Assembly: GCA_018902755.1 (NCBI GenBank)
Contig: JAHIQI010000069.1
Location: 186,001-250,000 of the forward strand
Reading direction: 5' to 3'
From: Pseudomonadota bacterium
GTDB taxonomy: Bacteria > Desulfobacterota > Desulfarculia > Desulfarculales > Desulfarculaceae
Length of the DNA stretch: 64,000 nucleotides
Both the position numbers and the translations under genes were made by a program. Below are positions 61,193 through 64,000 of the stretch, one piece after another. The notes beneath the pieces were generated by a model, which worked only from the letters and a program-made list of their open reading frames with translations, did not search any database and was not told the DNA's origin. Each line of letters starts with the position of its first letter. The stretch's first letter is position 1.

Positions 61193-62300
61193 GCGGTCCG
61201 AAGCCTTGTGGCGCAAGGTGCTGGGCGACGAGCCCGGCCCCCGCTGGCTGGGGGCCCTGCGGGTGGCGGCCACGGCGGCCAGCGGGCTATACGCCGCCGG
61301 GGTATGGCTGAACAACACCGCCTTTGACCTGGGCTTCAAGCCCTCGCGCTGTTTGCCGGTGCCGGTGATCGGAGTGGGCAACCTGGCCGTGGGTGGCACG
61401 GGCAAGACCCCCCTGACCATGGCCGTGGTGCGCGCCCTTCAGGAAATGGGCCTGCCCGCCGGGGTCATAAGCCGGGGCTACGGTCGCCAAGGTAAAGAGC
61501 CTCTGCTGGTCAGCGACGGCCGGAACATCCTGGCCGATTCCACCCAGGCGGGCGATGAGCCACTTTTGCTGGCCCGGCGTCTGGGGGTGCCGGTGGCGGT
61601 GGGGGCCTCGCGCTACCAGGCAGGGCAGTTGCTTCTGCAAAAGTGCGGCACCCGCATTTTGGTGGGCGACGACCTGTTGCAGCACCGGGCCCTGTACCGC
61701 GACCTGAACCTGGTGGCCCTGGACGCGTCAGACCCCTTGGCCGGGGAGCGACTTTTGCCCCGTGGCCGTTTGCGCGAGGGGCCGGGGGCCTTGGAGCGCG
61801 CCCAGGTGGTGGTGCTGACCAGGGTGCGTGATCGGCTGCAAGCGCGCGAAGCCAGGGAGTCCCTGGCCTGGCGGGTGGGTGACAAGCCCATCCTGGCCTG
61901 CCGCTATAGCCTGGAGGGGCTGGAGCTGGCGCGGGAGGGCACCGCCCTGGAAGAAGAGACGTGGCGGGGCGAGCCGGTGTACGCTTTCTGCGGCCTGGCC
62001 CGGCCCGAGAGCTTCCGCCAAAGCCTGCGCCAGGCCGGGCTCACCGTGCTGGGCCTGGAGTCCTTTGGCGATCATCATCGTTTCACCGCTTCGGAGTTGG
62101 CCGGGCTCTGGGCGCGGGCCCAGACCCTTTCGGCCCGGGCCCTGGTGTGCTCGGGCAAGGACGCGGTGCGCCTGCCCGACGACCTGCCGGGGGACATTCC
62201 GGTGTGGAGCACCCGCTTGGGCCTGGAGTTCCTGGACGGTCCCGAGGCCCTGCCGCGCCTGCTAAGCCACGCCCTAGCGGGTTGGGAGGGGGCGCGATGA
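61185..62300 (+). CDS. lpxK: Tetraacyldisaccharide 4'-kinase
   Basis: A 371-residue kinase that phosphorylates lipid A at 4'. The P-loop is GNLAVGGTGKTPLT, followed by VISRGYGRQGKEP, GDEPLLLARRL and DDLLQHRALYRDLNLV, all typical LpxK segments. A short N-terminal amphipathic helix anchors it to the membrane. It overlaps waaA upstream by eight bases and lpxL downstream by four. Confidence 0.94.
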   Translation: MPKRSEALWRKVLGDEPGPRWLGALRVAATAASGLYAAGVWLNNTAFDLGFKPSRCLPVPVIGVGNLAVGGTGKTPLTMAVVRALQEMGLPAGVISRGYGRQGKEPLLVSDGRNILADSTQAGDEPLLLARRLGVPVAVGASRYQAGQLLLQKCGTRILVGDDLLQHRALYRDLNLVALDASDPLAGERLLPRGRLREGPGALERAQVVVLTRVRDRLQAREARESLAWRVGDKPILACRYSLEGLELAREGTALEEETWRGEPVYAFCGLARPESFRQSLRQAGLTVLGLESFGDHHRFTASELAGLWARAQTLSARALVCSGKDAVRLPDDLPGDIPVWSTRLGLEFLDGPEALPRLLSHALAGWEGAR

Positions 62301-63199
62301 GCTTTGCCGACAAGGCGTTGCGCGCCGGGGTGTGGACCTTGTCCCTGCCGCCTCTGGGCCTGAGCCGGGCCGTGGGCCGGGGCCTGGGCCGCCTGGCCAT
62401 GCGACTGGACCAGCGCCACCGGGACATCGTGCTGGGCAACCTGACCGCCTCGTTCCCCGAAAAGGACGCTGCCTGGGTTGAGGAAATCGGGCGCAAGGTA
62501 TTCGAGCACATCGCCCAGGTAGCCACCGAGATTCCCCGCCTGGTTCGCCTGAGCCCCGAGGAGATTTTCGCCCAGACCCGTTGCCACGGTCTGGACAACG
62601 TGCACCAGGCCTTGGCCAAGGGCAAAGGCCTGATCCTCTTGACCGGCCACTTCGGCAACTGGGAGTGGGCCAACATAGCCGGGTCCATGGGCCTGGGCTT
62701 TGGGGCGCTCATCGTGGCCCGGCCCATAGACTGGCCCCCGGCCGACCGCCTGGTGAACGGCTGGCGCACCAAGACCGGGGGCAGCGAGGTGGTGCCCAAG
62801 AGCCGTTCGGCGCGGGCGCTCCTGCGCGGCCTAAAGCAGAACCGCATGCTGGGCCTCTTGATGGACCAGAACGTGGACTGGTACGACGGCGAGTGGGTGG
62901 ATTTTTTCGGGCGGCCGGCGTGCTCCAATAAGGGACTGGCCCTGCTGACCCGCTCCACCGGAGCGTCGGTGGTGCCTTATTACAATTGGCGGGCCGACGA
63001 CGGCAAGTTCGACGTGTACTTCGGCGAGGAACTGCCCCTGGTCAAGACCGAGGATAAGACCAAGGACACCTGGCAGAACACCCAGAACTACACCAAGGTG
63101 CTGGAGGACATAATCCGCCAGAAGCCGGAGCAGTGGTTCTGGCTGCACCAGCGCTGGAAAACCAAGCCCTTTCAGCCTTGGCCCAGGGAGAAGCGCTGA
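62297..63199 (+). CDS. lpxL: Lipid A late acyltransferase (LpxL/HtrB family)
   Basis: A 300-residue inner-membrane acyltransferase with the HX4E catalytic pair His118/Glu123 in LLTGHFGNWEWANI and the LLMDQNVDWYDGEWVDFFG substrate segment. It adds a secondary acyl chain to Kdo2-lipid IVA. The hydrophobic N-terminus (VWTLSLPPLGLSRA) anchors it. Overlaps with lpxK by four bases and with the next gene by one. Confidence 0.92.
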   Translation: MSFADKALRAGVWTLSLPPLGLSRAVGRGLGRLAMRLDQRHRDIVLGNLTASFPEKDAAWVEEIGRKVFEHIAQVATEIPRLVRLSPEEIFAQTRCHGLDNVHQALAKGKGLILLTGHFGNWEWANIAGSMGLGFGALIVARPIDWPPADRLVNGWRTKTGGSEVVPKSRSARALLRGLKQNRMLGLLMDQNVDWYDGEWVDFFGRPACSNKGLALLTRSTGASVVPYYNWRADDGKFDVYFGEELPLVKTEDKTKDTWQNTQNYTKVLEDIIRQKPEQWFWLHQRWKTKPFQPWPREKR

Positions 63200-64000
63200 T
63201 GCGCCCCCTGGACCCGGCAGCGCCCCGGCGCATCCTGGTGCGGGCCACCAACTGGGTGGGCGACGCGGTGATGACCCTGCCCGCCCTGGCCGCCCTGCAC
63301 CAGGCCTGCCCCCAGGCCGAGATAGAGGTGCTGGCCAGGCCCTGGGCGGCGGCGGTGTACGGCGCGCAGCCGGGGGTGAGCCGGGTGCTAACCTATGACA
63401 AGGGGGGCGGGCACGCCGGGGCGGGCGGCATGCTGGCCCTGGCCCGGCAGCTCAGGGCGCGGCGCTACGACTGGGCGGTGCTGTTGCAGAACGCCTTCGA
63501 GGCGGCGCTCATCGCCTGGCTGGCCCGCATCCCCGTGCGCCTGGGTTATGTGCGCGACGGCCGGGGCTTGCTGCTCACCCACCGGGCGGCCCTGACCCCG
63601 GAGCTTAGGCAGGTGCACGAGACCAGCTACTACCTGGCCATTTTGGGCCAAGCCGGTCTGCTACCCTTGGTTCCGCCCCCAGAGGGTGTGCGGCCCCAGC
63701 TGCATCTGACGGCCGAGGACCAGGCTTGGGCGGCCGACTATTTGGAGCGTGAGGGCCTGGGCGGGGCGCGGCTGATGGGACTGGCTCCCGGCGCGGCCTT
63801 TGGCCCGGCCAAGCAGTGGCCCGCCGAACGCTTCGCCACCGTGGCCCGTGAGTTGGCCGACGGCTTCGACGCGGTGCTGCTCTTTGGCAGCCAGGGCGAG
63901 GCTGGGGCTTGCCGTGCCGTGGCCGGTGGGCTTGAGGGGCTCAGCGTGCGTAATTTGGCTGGAGCCACCACCCTAGGCCAGGCCTTGGCCCTGGTGGAGC
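63199..64000 (+). CDS. waaF: ADP-heptose:LPS heptosyltransferase, partial
   Basis: The first ~267 residues of a GT9 heptosyltransferase; the gene leaves the right edge. ILVRATNWVGDAVMTLPALA is the diagnostic N-terminal motif (WVGD), RIPVRLGYVRDGRGLLLTHR follows, and LAPGAAFGPAKQWPAERFA marks the donor domain, typical of WaaF (heptosyltransferase II). It extends the inner core after Kdo addition. The ATG overlaps the lpxL stop (TGATG). Confidence 0.9.
   Translation, partial: MRPLDPAAPRRILVRATNWVGDAVMTLPALAALHQACPQAEIEVLARPWAAAVYGAQPGVSRVLTYDKGGGHAGAGGMLALARQLRARRYDWAVLLQNAFEAALIAWLARIPVRLGYVRDGRGLLLTHRAALTPELRQVHETSYYLAILGQAGLLPLVPPPEGVRPQLHLTAEDQAWAADYLEREGLGGARLMGLAPGAAFGPAKQWPAERFATVARELADGFDAVLLFGSQGEAGACRAVAGGLEGLSVRNLAGATTLGQALALVE

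Overview
The window is a GC-rich chromosomal segment of a Gram-negative bacterium, most likely an anaerobic Desulfobacterota (sulfate-reducer type, Desulfarculia-like). This is an inference from several things seen together: a four-subunit 2-oxoacid:ferredoxin oxidoreductase, a PxxKW cysteine-rich protein, a Thi4 thiazole synthase without the suicide cysteine, many sigma-54 activators, and a full lipid A/outer-membrane gene cluster. Genes are densely packed, most start just after a purine-rich Shine-Dalgarno, and many overlap by 1-8 bases.

Region 1 (1-15.1 kb) holds signalling and stress genes: the start of an aconitase gene, a small Cys protein, an orphan receiver with an Asn in place of the phospho-Asp behind a good sigma-54 promoter, a LonB-type protease, an NtrC-family regulator, an EndoQ-like PHP nuclease fused to a UvrD/PcrA helicase, an HD-GYP/PAS/receiver protein and a zraP-zraS-zraR zinc/envelope-stress operon with a near-consensus sigma-54 promoter. 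Region 2 (15-18.9 kb) is an XRE-cupin regulator followed by a thiolase-fold protein, its DUF35 partner and an acyl-CoA dehydrogenase. Region 3 (18.9-21.9 kb) contains an AT-rich foreign gene encoding a predicted PD-(D/E)XK nuclease, a DUF5661 gene, and an RRM RNA-binding gene whose leader carries its own terminator hairpin.

Region 4 (21.9-26.3 kb, minus strand) runs fabD-korD-korA-korB-korC-XRE-cupin regulator. Region 5 (26.3-33.4 kb) has a minus-strand operon (nitrilase-fold amidase, AI-2E family permease, glgC, large GAF protein) and a divergent GAF/H-box protein plus HIT hydrolase. Region 6 (33.4-39.3 kb) holds a dicarboxylate-symporter/solute-binding fusion, a TPP-riboswitch-controlled thi4, an aminotransferase, a decayed heme-sensor gene and a PxxKW gene.

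Region 7 (39.5-64 kb, plus strand) is one long envelope-biogenesis array: lysS, lolC, lolD, bamA, skp, lpxD, fabZ, lpxA, lpxI, a Gfo/Idh/MocA oxidoreductase (GnnA candidate), lpxB, msbA, a PAP2 phosphatase, two ArnT-like GT39 enzymes, arnC-like, arnD-like, waaA, lpxK, lpxL and the start of a heptosyltransferase gene. Together these make lipid A, add Kdo and heptose, plausibly decorate it with aminoarabinose, flip it, and build the outer-membrane protein and lipoprotein machinery. The array is interrupted between arnT and arnC by a 265-bp element with 31-bp imperfect terminal inverted repeats, which looks like a MITE.

The strongest candidates for new biology are the EndoQ-helicase fusion, the AT-rich nuclease island, the self-contained sigma-54/dyad circuit at 0.8-6.1 kb, the terminator-bearing leader of the RRM gene and the MITE-like element.
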